A stretch of 64,000 nucleotides of DNA from Pseudomonas sp. NBRC 111124 (GCF_001320245.1 NZ_BCBA01000107.1:164957-228956), one strand, 5' to 3'; shown: positions 34,848 through 45,655, counted from the stretch's first letter. Translations and numbers: made by a program. Notes: generated by a model not told the origin, from the sequence alone.

Positions 34848-34926
34848 TCCAGCGACCTGCCGCCCGCTCCCAGAGGAGCCGGCGGCCTGGCTTCATTCTT
34901 AACGCTGACCCAAAGCGACCGAGACC

Positions 34927-36708
34927 ATGACAGCGGACAACGCTATTTTCATTCCGCCCTACAAGGCTGACGACCAGGATGTGGTCGTCGAACTGCACAA
35001 CCGTTTTGGCGCCGACGCATTCGTCGCCCAGGAAACCCGCACCGGCATGCCCGTGCTGTGGGTCAAGCGCGCCCAGCTCAAGGAAGTGCTCAGCTTCCTG
35101 CGCGGCGTGGCCAAACCGTACAGCATGCTGTACGACCTGCACGGCGTCGACGAGCGCCTGCGCACCCAGCGCCGCGGCCTGCCAGCCGCCGACTTCAGCG
35201 TGTTCTACCACCTGCTGTCGGTCGAGCGTAACAGCGACGTGATGATCAAGGTGTCGCTCAGCGAAGGCGACCTGAACCTGCCAACCGTCACCGGTATCTG
35301 GCCGAACGCCAACTGGTACGAGCGCGAAGTCTGGGACATGTTCGGCATCGACTTTGCCGGCCACCCGCACCTGAGCCGTATCATGATGCCGCCGACCTGG
35401 GAAGGTCACCCGCTGCGCAAGGACTACCCGGCCCGTGCCACCGAGTTCGACCCGTACAGCCTAACCCTGGCCAAGCAGCAGCTTGAAGAGGAATCGGCGC
35501 GCTTCAACCCGGAAGCCTGGGGCATGAAGCGTCAGGGCGCCAACGAGGACTACATGTTCCTCAACCTCGGCCCGAACCACCCTTCGGCCCACGGTGCCTT
35601 CCGTATCGTCCTGCAGCTGGACGGTGAAGAGATCGTCGACTGCGTACCGGACATCGGCTACCACCACCGTGGTGCCGAAAAAATGGCCGAGCGCCAGTCC
35701 TGGCACAGCTTCATCCCCTACACCGACCGCATCGACTACCTCGGCGGGGTGATGAACAACCTGCCGTACGTGCTTGCAGTCGAGAAGCTGGCCGGTATCC
35801 AGGTGCCGCAGAAGGTCGACGTGATCCGCATCATGCTGGCCGAGTTCTTCCGCATCACCAGCCACCTGCTGTTCCTGGGTACCTACATCCAGGACGTCGG
35901 CGCCATGACCCCGGTGTTCTTCACCTTCACCGACCGCCAGCGCGCCTACACCGTGATCGAAGCGATCACCGGTTTCCGTCTGCACCCGGCCTGGTACCGC
36001 ATCGGTGGCGTTGCCCACGACCTGCCACGCGGCTGGGACAAGCTGGTCAAGGACTTCGTCGAATGGCTGCCCAAGCGCCTCGACGAATACACCAAGGCTG
36101 CCCTGCAGAACAGCATCCTCAAGGGCCGTACCATTGGCGTTGCCGCGTACAACACCAAGGAAGCCCTGGAATGGGGCACCACCGGTGCCGGCCTGCGTGC
36201 CACCGGTTGCGACTTCGACCTGCGCAAAGCCCGCCCTTACTCCGGCTACGAGAACTTCGAGTTCGAAGTACCGCTGGCCCACAACGGCGATGCCTACGAT
36301 CGCTGCATGGTCCGTGTCGAAGAGATGCGCCAGAGTATCCGCATCATCGACCAGTGCCTGCGCAACATGCCGGAAGGCCCGTACAAGGCGGACCACCCGC
36401 TGACCACGCCGCCGCCGAAAGAGCGCACCCTGCAGCACATCGAGACCCTGATCACGCACTTCCTGCAAGTCTCGTGGGGCCCGGTCATGCCGGCCAACGA
36501 GTCGTTCCAGATGATCGAGGCGACCAAGGGCATCAACAGTTACTACCTGACGAGCGATGGCGGCACCATGAGCTACCGCACCCGGATCCGTACCCCGAGC
36601 TACCCGCACCTGCAGCAGATCCCTTCGGTGATCAAAGGCAGCATGGTCGCCGACCTCATTGCGTACCTGGGCAGTATCGACTTCGTTATGGCTGACGTGG
36701 ACCGCTAA
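34927..36708 (+). CDS. nuoC: NADH dehydrogenase fused subunit C/D
   Basis: A 593-residue fusion of NuoC (about residues 1-180, with WYEREVWDMFGIDFAGHPHL and PLRKDYP) and NuoD (about 200-593, with NLGPNHPSAHGAFRIVLQLDGE, RGAEKMAE and DRIDYLGG). The fused form, also called nuoCD, is normal for E. coli and Pseudomonas. NuoD forms the quinone-binding pocket together with NuoB. It follows nuoB by 79 bp and is followed 2 bp later by nuoE. Confidence 0.97.
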   Translation: MTADNAIFIPPYKADDQDVVVELHNRFGADAFVAQETRTGMPVLWVKRAQLKEVLSFLRGVAKPYSMLYDLHGVDERLRTQRRGLPAADFSVFYHLLSVERNSDVMIKVSLSEGDLNLPTVTGIWPNANWYEREVWDMFGIDFAGHPHLSRIMMPPTWEGHPLRKDYPARATEFDPYSLTLAKQQLEEESARFNPEAWGMKRQGANEDYMFLNLGPNHPSAHGAFRIVLQLDGEEIVDCVPDIGYHHRGAEKMAERQSWHSFIPYTDRIDYLGGVMNNLPYVLAVEKLAGIQVPQKVDVIRIMLAEFFRITSHLLFLGTYIQDVGAMTPVFFTFTDRQRAYTVIEAITGFRLHPAWYRIGGVAHDLPRGWDKLVKDFVEWLPKRLDEYTKAALQNSILKGRTIGVAAYNTKEALEWGTTGAGLRATGCDFDLRKARPYSGYENFEFEVPLAHNGDAYDRCMVRVEEMRQSIRIIDQCLRNMPEGPYKADHPLTTPPPKERTLQHIETLITHFLQVSWGPVMPANESFQMIEATKGINSYYLTSDGGTMSYRTRIRTPSYPHLQQIPSVIKGSMVADLIAYLGSIDFVMADVDR

Positions 36709-36710
36709 GC

Positions 36711-37208
36711 ATGAACAGCACGCTTATCCAGACAGACCGTTTCGCCCTGAGCGAAACCGAGCGCTCGGCCATCGAGCACGAAATGCATCACTACGAGGAC
36801 CCGCGCGCGGCGTCCATCGAAGCCCTGAAGATTGTCCAGAAAGAACGTGGCTGGGTGCCGGACGGCGCCATTCACGCCATCGGCGAAGTGCTGGGCATCC
36901 CAGCCAGCGATGTCGAGGGTGTGGCCACCTTCTACAGCCAGATCTTCCGCCAGCCGGTTGGCCGCCACATCATCCGTGTGTGCGACAGCATGGTCTGCTA
37001 CATCGGCGGCCACGAATCGGTGGTCAGCCAGATCCAGAGCGAGCTGGGCATCGGCCTCGGCCAGACCACCGCAGACGGGCGTTTCACCCTGCTGCCGGTG
37101 TGCTGCCTGGGCAACTGCGACAAGGCCCCGGCGCTGATGATCGACGACGACACCTTCGGTGACGTGCAGCCGGCTGGCGTTTCCAAACTGCTGGAGGGTT
37201 ACGTATGA
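36711..37208 (+). CDS. nuoE: NADH dehydrogenase subunit E
   Basis: A 165-residue thioredoxin-like [2Fe-2S] subunit of the NADH input module. The ligand pairs are in RVCDSMVCYIGG and CCLGNCDKAP. A helical N-terminal part contains ALKIVQKERGWVPDGAI. Its stop overlaps the nuoF start (ATGA), indicating translational coupling. Confidence 0.97.
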   Translation: MNSTLIQTDRFALSETERSAIEHEMHHYEDPRAASIEALKIVQKERGWVPDGAIHAIGEVLGIPASDVEGVATFYSQIFRQPVGRHIIRVCDSMVCYIGGHESVVSQIQSELGIGLGQTTADGRFTLLPVCCLGNCDKAPALMIDDDTFGDVQPAGVSKLLEGYV

Positions 37209-38569
37209 CCATTACTTCCTTCGGCCCGGCCAACCGCATCGCGCGCTCGGCCGAAACCCACCCGCTGACCTGGCGCCTGCGTGACGATGGTGAGCCGGTC
37301 TGGCTGGCCGAGTACCAGTCGAAGAACGGCTACGCCGCTGCCCGCAAGGCACTGGCCGACATGTCCGCCGACGACATCGTGCAAAGCGTCAAGGACTCCG
37401 GCCTCAAGGGCCGTGGTGGTGCAGGCTTCCCCACTGGTGTGAAGTGGGGCCTGATGCCCAAAGACGAATCCATGAACATCCGCTACCTGCTGTGCAACGC
37501 GGACGAAATGGAGCCGAACACCTGGAAGGACCGCATGCTGATGGAGCAACAGCCCCATCTGCTGGTCGAGGGCATGCTGATCAGCGCCCGCGCCCTGAAG
37601 GCCTACCGTGGCTACATCTTCCTGCGTGGCGAATACACCACCGCGGCGAAAAACCTCAACCGCGCCATCGATGAAGCCAAGGCCGCCGGCCTGCTGGGCA
37701 AAAACATCCTCGGCAGCGGTTTCGATTTCGAGCTGTTCGTGCACACCGGTGCCGGCCGCTACATCTGCGGTGAAGAAACCGCACTGATCAACTCGCTGGA
37801 AGGCCGCCGCGCCAACCCGCGCTCCAAGCCACCCTTCCCAGCCGCCGTTGGCGTGTGGGGCAAGCCGACGTGCGTGAACAACGTCGAAACCTTGTGCAAC
37901 GTGCCCGCCATCGTCGCCAACGGCAACGATTGGTACAAGTCGCTGGCCCGCGAGGGCAGCGAAGACCACGGCACCAAGCTGATGGGCTTCTCTGGCAAAG
38001 TGAAGAACCCGGGCCTGTGGGAACTGCCGTTCGGCGTTACCGCCCGTGAGCTGTTCGAAGACTACGCCGGTGGCATGCGCGACGGCTTCAAGCTCAAGTG
38101 CTGGCAGCCAGGCGGCGCCGGTACCGGCTTCCTATTGCCCGAGCACCTCGACGCACAGATGTACGCCGGTGGCATCGCCAAGGTCGGCACCCGTATGGGT
38201 ACCGGTCTGGCCATGGCGGTCGACGACAGCGTCAACATGGTCTCGCTGCTGCGCAACATGGAAGAGTTTTTCGCCCGCGAGTCGTGCGGCTGGTGCACGC
38301 CATGCCGTGACGGCCTGCCGTGGAGCGTGAAGATGCTGCGCGCACTGGAGAACGGCCAGGGCCGCGCCGAAGACATCGAAACGCTGCTGGGGCTGGTCAA
38401 CTTCCTCGGCCCAGGCCGTACCTTCTGTGCTCACGCACCGGGTGCCGTCGAGCCGCTGGGCAGTGCCATCAAATACTTCCGGTCCGAGTTCGAGGCCGGT
38501 GTCGCTCCAGCTGCGGCTGGCGATGCCCTGCGCCCCAACCTGGCCAAGCCGATCGTGGTCGGCGCATAA
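37205..38569 (+). CDS. nuoF: NADH dehydrogenase subunit F (NADH/FMN binding)
   Basis: A 454-residue catalytic subunit that binds NADH, FMN and a [4Fe-4S] cluster. Visible motifs are GRGGAGFPTGVKWG (nucleotide binding), GAGRYICGEETALINSLEG (FMN) and ESCGWCTPCRDG with a later cysteine in RTFCAHAPGA (cluster ligands). It accepts hydride from NADH and passes electrons to NuoE and NuoG. A 134-bp gap, the largest within this operon, separates it from nuoG. Confidence 0.97.
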   Translation: MTITSFGPANRIARSAETHPLTWRLRDDGEPVWLAEYQSKNGYAAARKALADMSADDIVQSVKDSGLKGRGGAGFPTGVKWGLMPKDESMNIRYLLCNADEMEPNTWKDRMLMEQQPHLLVEGMLISARALKAYRGYIFLRGEYTTAAKNLNRAIDEAKAAGLLGKNILGSGFDFELFVHTGAGRYICGEETALINSLEGRRANPRSKPPFPAAVGVWGKPTCVNNVETLCNVPAIVANGNDWYKSLAREGSEDHGTKLMGFSGKVKNPGLWELPFGVTARELFEDYAGGMRDGFKLKCWQPGGAGTGFLLPEHLDAQMYAGGIAKVGTRMGTGLAMAVDDSVNMVSLLRNMEEFFARESCGWCTPCRDGLPWSVKMLRALENGQGRAEDIETLLGLVNFLGPGRTFCAHAPGAVEPLGSAIKYFRSEFEAGVAPAAAGDALRPNLAKPIVVGA

Positions 38570-38703
38570 CAAGATGATTGAGGCGGGTGGTCCGTGCCAC
38601 TCGCCAGCTTGCCGGCAGGCCCGAGTCGATCGTGGCGTGTCACAAGCTCACCGATTTCCATTAGCCACGCCCGCTCACGCGGGCCAACGAAGAACTTTGA
38701 ACA

Positions 38704-41418
38704 ATGGCCACTATCCACGTAGACGGCAAAGCGCTCGAAGTCAACGGTGCAGACAACCTGTTACAGGCGTGTCTGTCGCTCGGCCTCGACATCCCTTATT
38801 TCTGCTGGCACCCGGCGCTCGGTAGCGTCGGCGCCTGCCGGCAATGTGCGGTCAAGCAGTACACCGACGAGAACGACACCCGTGGTCGTATCGTCATGTC
38901 CTGCATGACCCCTGCCTCCGACGGCACCTGGATCTCCATCGACGATGACGAGTCCAAGGCGTTCCGCGCCAGCGTCGTCGAATGGCTGATGACCAACCAC
39001 CCGCACGACTGCCCAGTGTGCGAGGAAGGCGGTCACTGCCACCTGCAGGACATGACGGTAATGACCGGCCACAACGAGCGCCGCTACCGTTTCACCAAGC
39101 GTACCCACCAGAACCAGGACCTCGGCCCGTTCATCGCCCATGAGATGAACCGCTGCATCGCCTGCTACCGCTGCGTGCGCTACTACAAGGATTATGCCGG
39201 TGGTACCGACCTGGGCGTGTACGGCGCCCACGACAACGTGTACTTCGGCCGCGTCGAAGACGGCGTGCTGGAAAGCGAGTTCTCCGGCAACCTGACCGAG
39301 GTCTGCCCGACCGGCGTGTTCACCGACAAGACCCACTCCGAACGCTACAACCGCAAGTGGGACATGCAGTTTGCCCCGAGCATCTGCCACGGCTGCTCCA
39401 GCGGCTGCAACATCAGCCCGGGCGAACGCTACGGTGAACTGCGTCGCATCGAAAACCGCTTCAACGGTTCTGTGAACCAGTACTTCCTGTGCGACCGCGG
39501 CCGCTTCGGCTACGGTTACGTCAACCGCAAGGACCGCCCGCGCCAGCCACACCTGGCCGACGGCACCAAGCTGGGCCTGGACGCTGCCCTGGACAAGGCC
39601 GCCGACCTGCTGCGCGGCCGCACCATCGTCGGCATCGGCTCGCCACGCGCCAGCCTCGAGAGCAACTACGGCCTGCGTGAGCTGGTCGGCGCCGACTACT
39701 TCTACTCCGGTATGGAAGCTGGCGAACTGGCCCGCGTACGCCTGGCCCTTGAGGTGCTGAACAACAGCCCGCTGCCTGTGCCGACCCTGCGCGACATCGA
39801 AGACCACGACGCCGTGTTCGTGCTCGGTGAAGACCTGACCCAGACCGCTGCCCGTGTTGCCCTGGCCGTGCGCCAGTCCACCAAAGGCAAGGCTGAGGCC
39901 ATGGCCGAAGCCATGAAGGTGCAACCGTGGCTCGACGCGGCGGTAAAAAACATCGGCCAGCACGCGCTGTACCCGCTGTTCATCGCTTCGCTGGCTGAGA
40001 CCAAGCTGGACGACGTTGCCGAAGAATGCGTGCACGCCGCCCCGGCCGACCTGGCCCGCATCGGTTTCGCCGTGGCCCACGCCATCGACCCGAGCGCACC
40101 GGCAGTTGCCGGCCTGGACGACGAAGCCAAGGCCCTGGCCCAGCGCATCGCCGACGCCCTGGTCGCTGCCAAGCGCCCACTGGTCATCGCCGGTACCTCG
40201 CTGGCCGACCCAGCGCTGATCGAAGCCGCCGCCAACATCGCCAAGGCCCTGAAGCTGCGCGAGAAGAACGGTTCGTTGAGCCTGGTGGTGCCTGAGGCCA
40301 ACAGCCTCGGCATGGCCATGATGGGTGGCGAGTCCGTCGATGCCGCGCTTGACGCGGTCATCAGCGGCAAGGCCGACGCCATCGTCGTGCTGGAAAACGA
40401 CCTGTACGCCCGCGTTCCGGCCGCCAAGGTCGACGCAGCCCTGGCCGCGGCCAAGGTGGTGATCGTCGCCGACCACTCGAAAACCCCGACTGTCGACCGC
40501 GCACACCTGGTGCTGCCGGCCGCCTCGTTCGCTGAAGGCGACGGTACTCTGGTCAGCCAGGAAGGCCGTGCCCAGCGCTTCTTCCAGGTGTTCGACCCGC
40601 AATACCTGGACAGCAGCATCCTGGTTCACGAAGGCTGGCGCTGGATGCACGCCCTGCGTGCCACCCTGCTGAACAAACCGGTCGACTGGACCCAGCTGGA
40701 CCACGTCACCAGCGCCTGCGCCGAAGCCGCCCCGCAACTGGCCGGCATCGTCAACGCCGCGCCAAGCGCCGCGTTCCGCATCAAGGGCATGAAGCTGGCC
40801 CGTGAGCCGCTGCGCTACTCCGGCCGTACCGCCATGCGCGCCAACATCAGCGTGCACGAGCCGCGGACCCCGCAAGACAAGGACACCGCGTTCGCCTTCT
40901 CCATGGAAGGCTACTCGGGCTCGGCCGAACCGCGCCAACAGGTGCCGTTCGCCTGGTCGCCGGGCTGGAACTCGCCGCAAGCCTGGAACAAGTTTCAGGA
41001 CGAGGTCGGTGGCCACCTGCGTGCCGGTGACCCGGGTGTACGCCTGATCGAATCGCAAGGCGATCGCCTGAACTGGTTCAACGCCATTCCGGGTGCCTTC
41101 AACCCGGCCCGTGGCACCTGGACTGCCGTGCCGTTCTTCCACCTGTTCGGCAGCGAAGAAAGCTCCTCGCGCGCCGCCCCGGTGCAAGAGCGCATCCCGG
41201 CCGCCTACGTGGCCCTGGCCAAGTCCGAAGCCGACCGCCTGGGTGTCAACGATGGCGCCCTGCTGAGCCTGAACGTGGCCGGCGTGGCCCTGCGCCTGCC
41301 GCTGCGCATCAATGAAGAACTGGGCGCTGGCCTGGTTGCGTTGCCCAAAGGCCTGGCTGGCATCCCGCCCGCCATCTTCGGTGCATCCGTCGAAGGTCTG
41401 CAGGAGGCAGCACAATGA
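38704..41418 (+). CDS. nuoG: NADH dehydrogenase subunit G
   Basis: A 904-residue iron-sulfur subunit. The N-terminus holds a [2Fe-2S] ferredoxin domain (CWHPALGSVGACRQCAV), the His-Cys ligated N5-type segment HDCPVCEEGGHCHLQ, and RCIACYRCVRYY. The additional CHGCSSGCNISPGERYGELR provides the N7-type cluster seen in E. coli-like enzymes. The rest resembles a molybdopterin oxidoreductase fold that has lost its cofactor. It overlaps nuoH by 4 bp. Confidence 0.97.
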   Translation: MATIHVDGKALEVNGADNLLQACLSLGLDIPYFCWHPALGSVGACRQCAVKQYTDENDTRGRIVMSCMTPASDGTWISIDDDESKAFRASVVEWLMTNHPHDCPVCEEGGHCHLQDMTVMTGHNERRYRFTKRTHQNQDLGPFIAHEMNRCIACYRCVRYYKDYAGGTDLGVYGAHDNVYFGRVEDGVLESEFSGNLTEVCPTGVFTDKTHSERYNRKWDMQFAPSICHGCSSGCNISPGERYGELRRIENRFNGSVNQYFLCDRGRFGYGYVNRKDRPRQPHLADGTKLGLDAALDKAADLLRGRTIVGIGSPRASLESNYGLRELVGADYFYSGMEAGELARVRLALEVLNNSPLPVPTLRDIEDHDAVFVLGEDLTQTAARVALAVRQSTKGKAEAMAEAMKVQPWLDAAVKNIGQHALYPLFIASLAETKLDDVAEECVHAAPADLARIGFAVAHAIDPSAPAVAGLDDEAKALAQRIADALVAAKRPLVIAGTSLADPALIEAAANIAKALKLREKNGSLSLVVPEANSLGMAMMGGESVDAALDAVISGKADAIVVLENDLYARVPAAKVDAALAAAKVVIVADHSKTPTVDRAHLVLPAASFAEGDGTLVSQEGRAQRFFQVFDPQYLDSSILVHEGWRWMHALRATLLNKPVDWTQLDHVTSACAEAAPQLAGIVNAAPSAAFRIKGMKLAREPLRYSGRTAMRANISVHEPRTPQDKDTAFAFSMEGYSGSAEPRQQVPFAWSPGWNSPQAWNKFQDEVGGHLRAGDPGVRLIESQGDRLNWFNAIPGAFNPARGTWTAVPFFHLFGSEESSSRAAPVQERIPAAYVALAKSEADRLGVNDGALLSLNVAGVALRLPLRINEELGAGLVALPKGLAGIPPAIFGASVEGLQEAAQ

Positions 41419-42422
41419 GCTGGTTCACCCCCGAAGTGATCGATGTGATCCTCACCGTGGTCCGGGCCATCGTGGTCCTGCTCGCGGTGGTGGTCTGCGG
41501 CGCGCTGCTCAGCTTCGTCGAGCGGCGCCTGCTGGGCTGGTGGCAGGACCGTTACGGTCCGAACCGCGTCGGCCCGTTCGGCATGTTCCAGATCGCTGCC
41601 GACATGCTGAAGATGTTCTTCAAGGAAGACTGGAACCCGCCCTTCGTCGATCGCATGATCTTCACCCTGGCGCCGGTCGTGGCCATGAGTGCCCTGCTGA
41701 TCGCCTTCTGCGTGATCCCGATCACCCCGCTGTGGGGCGTCGCCGACCTGAACATCGGCCTGCTGTTCTTCTTCGCCATGGCCGGCCTGTCGGTCTACGC
41801 GGTGCTGTTCGCCGGCTGGTCGTCGAACAACAAGTACGCCCTGCTGGGCAGCTTGCGTGCCTCGGCGCAGACCGTGTCGTACGAAGTGTTCCTGGGCCTG
41901 GCGCTGATGGGCGTGGTGGTTCAGGTGGGTTCGTTCAACATGCGCGACATCGTTGAATACCAGGCACAGAACCTGTGGTTCATCATTCCGCAGTTCTTCG
42001 GCTTCTGCACCTTCTTCATCGCTGGCGTCGCCGTGACTCACCGTCACCCGTTCGACCAGCCGGAAGCGGAACAGGAACTGGCCGACGGCTACCACATCGA
42101 GTATGCCGGTATGAAATGGGGCATGTTCTTTGTCGGTGAGTACATCGGCATCATCCTCATCTCGGCGCTGCTGGTGACCCTGTTCTTCGGCGGCTGGCAC
42201 GGCCCGTTCGGCATCCTGCCGCAACTGTCGTTCCTGTGGTTCGCCCTGAAGACCGCGTTCTTCATCATGCTGTTCATCCTGCTGCGCGCCTCGATCCCGC
42301 GCCCACGCTATGACCAGGTGATGGACTTCAGCTGGAAGTTCTGCCTGCCGCTGACCCTGATCAATTTGCTGGTGACCGCTGCGATCGTGCTCTACAACAC
42401 GCCAGCCGTCGCGGCCCAGTGA
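41415..42422 (+). CDS. nuoH: NADH dehydrogenase subunit H
   Basis: A 335-residue membrane subunit with about eight helices. VVCGALLSFVERRLLGWWQD and RYGPNRVGPFGMFQIAADM form the conserved N-terminal segment. AGVAVTHRHPFDQPEAEQEL is the charged quinone-channel loop, and RPRYDQVMDFSWKFCLP the C-terminal motif. It forms most of the membrane side of the quinone cavity. It overlaps nuoG by 4 bp (ATGA). Confidence 0.97.
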   Translation: MSWFTPEVIDVILTVVRAIVVLLAVVVCGALLSFVERRLLGWWQDRYGPNRVGPFGMFQIAADMLKMFFKEDWNPPFVDRMIFTLAPVVAMSALLIAFCVIPITPLWGVADLNIGLLFFFAMAGLSVYAVLFAGWSSNNKYALLGSLRASAQTVSYEVFLGLALMGVVVQVGSFNMRDIVEYQAQNLWFIIPQFFGFCTFFIAGVAVTHRHPFDQPEAEQELADGYHIEYAGMKWGMFFVGEYIGIILISALLVTLFFGGWHGPFGILPQLSFLWFALKTAFFIMLFILLRASIPRPRYDQVMDFSWKFCLPLTLINLLVTAAIVLYNTPAVAAQ

Positions 42423-42433
42423 GGATTTGACCC

Positions 42434-42982
42434 ATGTTCAAGTATATCGGCGACATCGTTAAGGGCACCGGCACCCAGCTGCGCAGCCTGGCGATGGTGT
42501 TCTCCCACGGGTTCCGCAAGCGCGACACCCTGCAATACCCCGAAGAACCCGTGTACCTGCCGCCGCGTTACCGCGGCCGCATCGTCCTCACCCGCGACCC
42601 CGATGGCGAAGAGCGCTGCGTGGCATGCAACCTCTGCGCGGTGGCCTGCCCGGTTGGCTGCATCTCGCTGCAGAAAGCCGAGACCGAGGACGGCCGTTGG
42701 TACCCCGAGTTCTTCCGCATCAACTTCTCGCGCTGCATCTTCTGTGGCCTGTGCGAAGAAGCGTGCCCGACCACCGCGATCCAGCTGACTCCGGATTTTG
42801 AAATGGCCGAGTTCAAGCGTCAGGACCTGGTGTACGAGAAAGAAGATCTGCTGATCTCCGGCCCCGGCAAGAACCCTGACTACAACTTCTACCGTGTTGC
42901 GGGTATGGCGATCGCTGGCAAGCCGAAAGGCTCTGCACAGAACGAAGCCGAGCCGATCAACGTGAAGAGCTTGCTCCCATAA
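42434..42982 (+). CDS. nuoI: NADH dehydrogenase subunit I (2x[4Fe-4S])
   Basis: A 182-residue ferredoxin-like subunit with two [4Fe-4S] ligand sets, CVACNLCAVACPVGC and CIFCGLCEEACPTTA. They form clusters N6a/N6b that relay electrons from NuoG to NuoB. The amphipathic N-terminus attaches it to the membrane arm. It begins 11 bp after nuoH. Confidence 0.97.
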   Translation: MFKYIGDIVKGTGTQLRSLAMVFSHGFRKRDTLQYPEEPVYLPPRYRGRIVLTRDPDGEERCVACNLCAVACPVGCISLQKAETEDGRWYPEFFRINFSRCIFCGLCEEACPTTAIQLTPDFEMAEFKRQDLVYEKEDLLISGPGKNPDYNFYRVAGMAIAGKPKGSAQNEAEPINVKSLLP

Positions 42983-42992
42983 GGACAGAAAG

Positions 42993-43493
42993 ATGGAATT
43001 CGCTTTCTACTTCGCATCCGGGATCGCCGTGGTCTCCACCCTTCGGGTGGTGACCGGCACCAACCCCGTGCACGCCCTGCTCTACCTGATCATTTCGCTG
43101 ATCTCCGTCGCGATGATCTTCTTCGCCCTGGGTGCGCCGTTCGCCGGCGCCCTGGAAGTGATCGCCTACGCTGGTGCCATCATGGTGCTGTTCGTCTTCG
43201 TGGTGATGATGCTCAACCTCGGGCCGGCCTCGGTCGCCCAGGAACGCGGCTGGCTCAAGCCAGGTATCTGGGCGGGGCCCGTGATTCTTGGCGCCCTGCT
43301 GCTGCTGGAGCTGCTGTACGTGCTGTTCGTCTCGCCGAGCGGCGCGGCCATCAGCGGTACCACCGTCAGCCCGAAAGCCGTGGGTATCAGCCTGTTCGGC
43401 CCATACCTGCTGGTGGTCGAACTGGCGTCGATGCTGCTGCTCGCTGCAGCGGTCACCGCCTTCCACCTGGGCCGCAACGAGGCGAAGGAGTAA
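42993..43493 (+). CDS. nuoJ: NADH dehydrogenase subunit J
   Basis: A 166-residue membrane subunit with five predicted helices. NPVHALLYLIISLISVAMIFF and VIAYAGAIMVLFVFVVMMLN are characteristic, the latter carrying the pi-bulge helix linked to coupling. It lies 10 bp after nuoI and 3 bp before nuoK. Confidence 0.97.
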   Translation: MEFAFYFASGIAVVSTLRVVTGTNPVHALLYLIISLISVAMIFFALGAPFAGALEVIAYAGAIMVLFVFVVMMLNLGPASVAQERGWLKPGIWAGPVILGALLLLELLYVLFVSPSGAAISGTTVSPKAVGISLFGPYLLVVELASMLLLAAAVTAFHLGRNEAKE

Positions 43494-43496
43494 ATC

Positions 43497-43805
43497 ATGG
43501 GTGCTATCCCTCTCGAGCATGGTCTGGCAGTCGCTGGCATCCTGTTCTGTTTAGGTCTGGTTGGCCTGATGGTCCGCCGCAACATCCTCTTCGTGCTCAT
43601 GAGCCTGGAAGTCATGATGAACGCCTCTGCCCTGGCGTTCATCGTCGCCGGTGCCCGTTGGGTCCAGCCCGACGGCCAGGTGATGTTCATTCTGGTGATC
43701 AGCCTGGCAGCCGCCGAGGCCAGCATTGGCCTGGCGATCCTGCTGCAGCTGTATCGCCGCTTCCACACTCTCGACATCGATGCTGCCAGTGAGATGCGCG
43801 GATGA
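43497..43805 (+). CDS. nuoK: NADH dehydrogenase subunit K
   Basis: A 102-residue membrane subunit with three helices. The two conserved membrane glutamates needed for proton pumping are visible in [10 protein letters not shown] and [14 protein letters not shown]. It resembles MrpC antiporter subunits. It overlaps nuoL by 4 bp. Confidence 0.97.
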
Positions 43806-45655
43806 ACCTTATCTTCCTGACTTTCGTCTTCCCCCTCATCGGCTTCCTGCTGCTGTCGTTCTCGCGCGGTCGGTTCTCGGAGAACCTGTCCGCGCTGATC
43901 GGCGTCGGTTCGGTCGGCCTCTCGGCCGCCGTGGCCGCCTACGTCATCTGGCAATTCAACGTCGCCCCGCCTGAGGGCGGCGCGTACAGCCAGCTGCTGT
44001 GGCAGTGGATGTCGGTGGATGGCTTTGCGCCCAACTTCACCCTGTATGTCGACGGCCTGTCCGTCACCATGCTCGGCGTGGTCACCGGTGTCGGCTTCCT
44101 GATCCACCTGTTCGCGTCCTGGTACATGCGTGGCGAAGCCGGTTACTCGCGCTTCTTCTCGTACACCAACCTGTTCATCGCCAGCATGCTGTTCCTGATC
44201 CTTGGCGATAACCTGCTGTTCATCTACTTCGGCTGGGAAGGCGTGGGCCTGTGCTCGTACCTGTTGATCGGTTTCTACTACAGCAACCGCAACAACGGTA
44301 ACGCAGCACTCAAGGCATTCATCGTCACCCGCATCGGCGACGTGTTCATGGCCATCGGCCTGTTCATCCTGTTCGCCCAGCTGGGCACCCTGAACGTGCA
44401 GGAACTGCTGGTGCTGGCACCGCAGAAGTTCCAGGCTGGCGACACCTGGATGGTGCTGGCGACCCTGATGCTGCTGGGTGGTGCGGTCGGTAAATCGGCC
44501 CAGCTGCCACTGCAGACCTGGCTGGCCGACGCGATGGCGGGCCCGACCCCGGTTTCGGCACTGATCCACGCGGCAACCATGGTGACCGCGGGCGTGTACC
44601 TGATCGCCCGTACCAACGGCCTGTTCCTGCTGGCGCCGGACATCCTGCACCTGGTGGGCGTGGTCGGTGGCGTGACCTTGGTACTGGCCGGCTTCGCCGC
44701 GCTGGTGCAGACCGACATCAAGCGTATCCTCGCCTACTCGACCATGAGCCAGATCGGCTACATGTTCCTGGCCCTGGGCGTGGGTGCTTGGGACGCGGCG
44801 ATCTTCCACCTGATGACCCACGCCTTCTTCAAGGCCCTGCTGTTCCTTGCCTCCGGTGCGGTAATCGTTGCCTGCCACCACGAACAGAACATCTTCAAGA
44901 TGGGCGGCCTCTGGAAGAAACTGCCGCTGGCCTACGCCAGCTTCGTGGTCGGTGGTGCTGCCCTGGCCGCCCTGCCGATCGTGACCGTGGGCTTCTACTC
45001 GAAGGACGAGATCCTCTGGGAAGCCTTCGCCAGCGGTAACACCGGCCTGCTGTACGCCGGCCTCGTGGGCGCGTTCATGACCTCGCTCTACACCTTCCGC
45101 CTGATCTTCATCGCCTTCCACGGCGAAGCGAAGACCGAAGCCCACGCTGGCCACGGCATCAGCCACTGGCTGCCGCTGGGCGTGCTGATCGTGCTGTCGA
45201 CCTTCGTCGGTGCCTGGATCACCCCGCCACTGGCAGGCGTACTGCCGGAAAGCGCCGGCCACGCCGGTGGCGAAGCCAAGCACGCGCTGGAGATCACCTC
45301 GGGTGCCATCGCCATCGCCGGCATCCTGCTGTCGGCCCTGCTGTTCCTCGGCAAGCGCAGCTTCGTCAGCGCGGTCGCCAACAGCGGCATCGGTCGCGTG
45401 TTGTCGGCCTGGTGGTTCGCTGCCTGGGGCTTCGACTGGATCTACGACAAGCTGTTCGTCAAACCTTACCTGCTGATCAGCCACGTCCTGCGCAAGGATC
45501 CGGTTGACCGCAGCATCGGCCTCATCCCGCGCCTGGCTCGCGGCGGCAACGTCGCCATGAGCAAGACCGAGACCGGCCAGCTGCGCTGGTACACCGCTTC
45601 GATCGCCGTTGGCGCAGTGCTGGTACTCGGCGCTGTGGTAGTGGCAGCGGTATGA
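43802..45655 (+). CDS. nuoL: NADH dehydrogenase subunit L (antiporter-like)
   Basis: A 617-residue antiporter-like proton-pumping subunit with about 14-16 helices and the long C-terminal lateral helix. [18 protein letters not shown] contains the key glutamate, and [20 protein letters not shown] with [19 protein letters not shown] is the classical antiporter signature. It forms the distal proton channel. The next gene starts 49 bp downstream. Confidence 0.97.

Noticed and set aside
38570..38703. 134-bp gap between nuoF and nuoG as a possible internal promoter or small gene
   Set aside because: No convincing promoter, hairpin or ORF is visible; gaps of this kind are ordinary.
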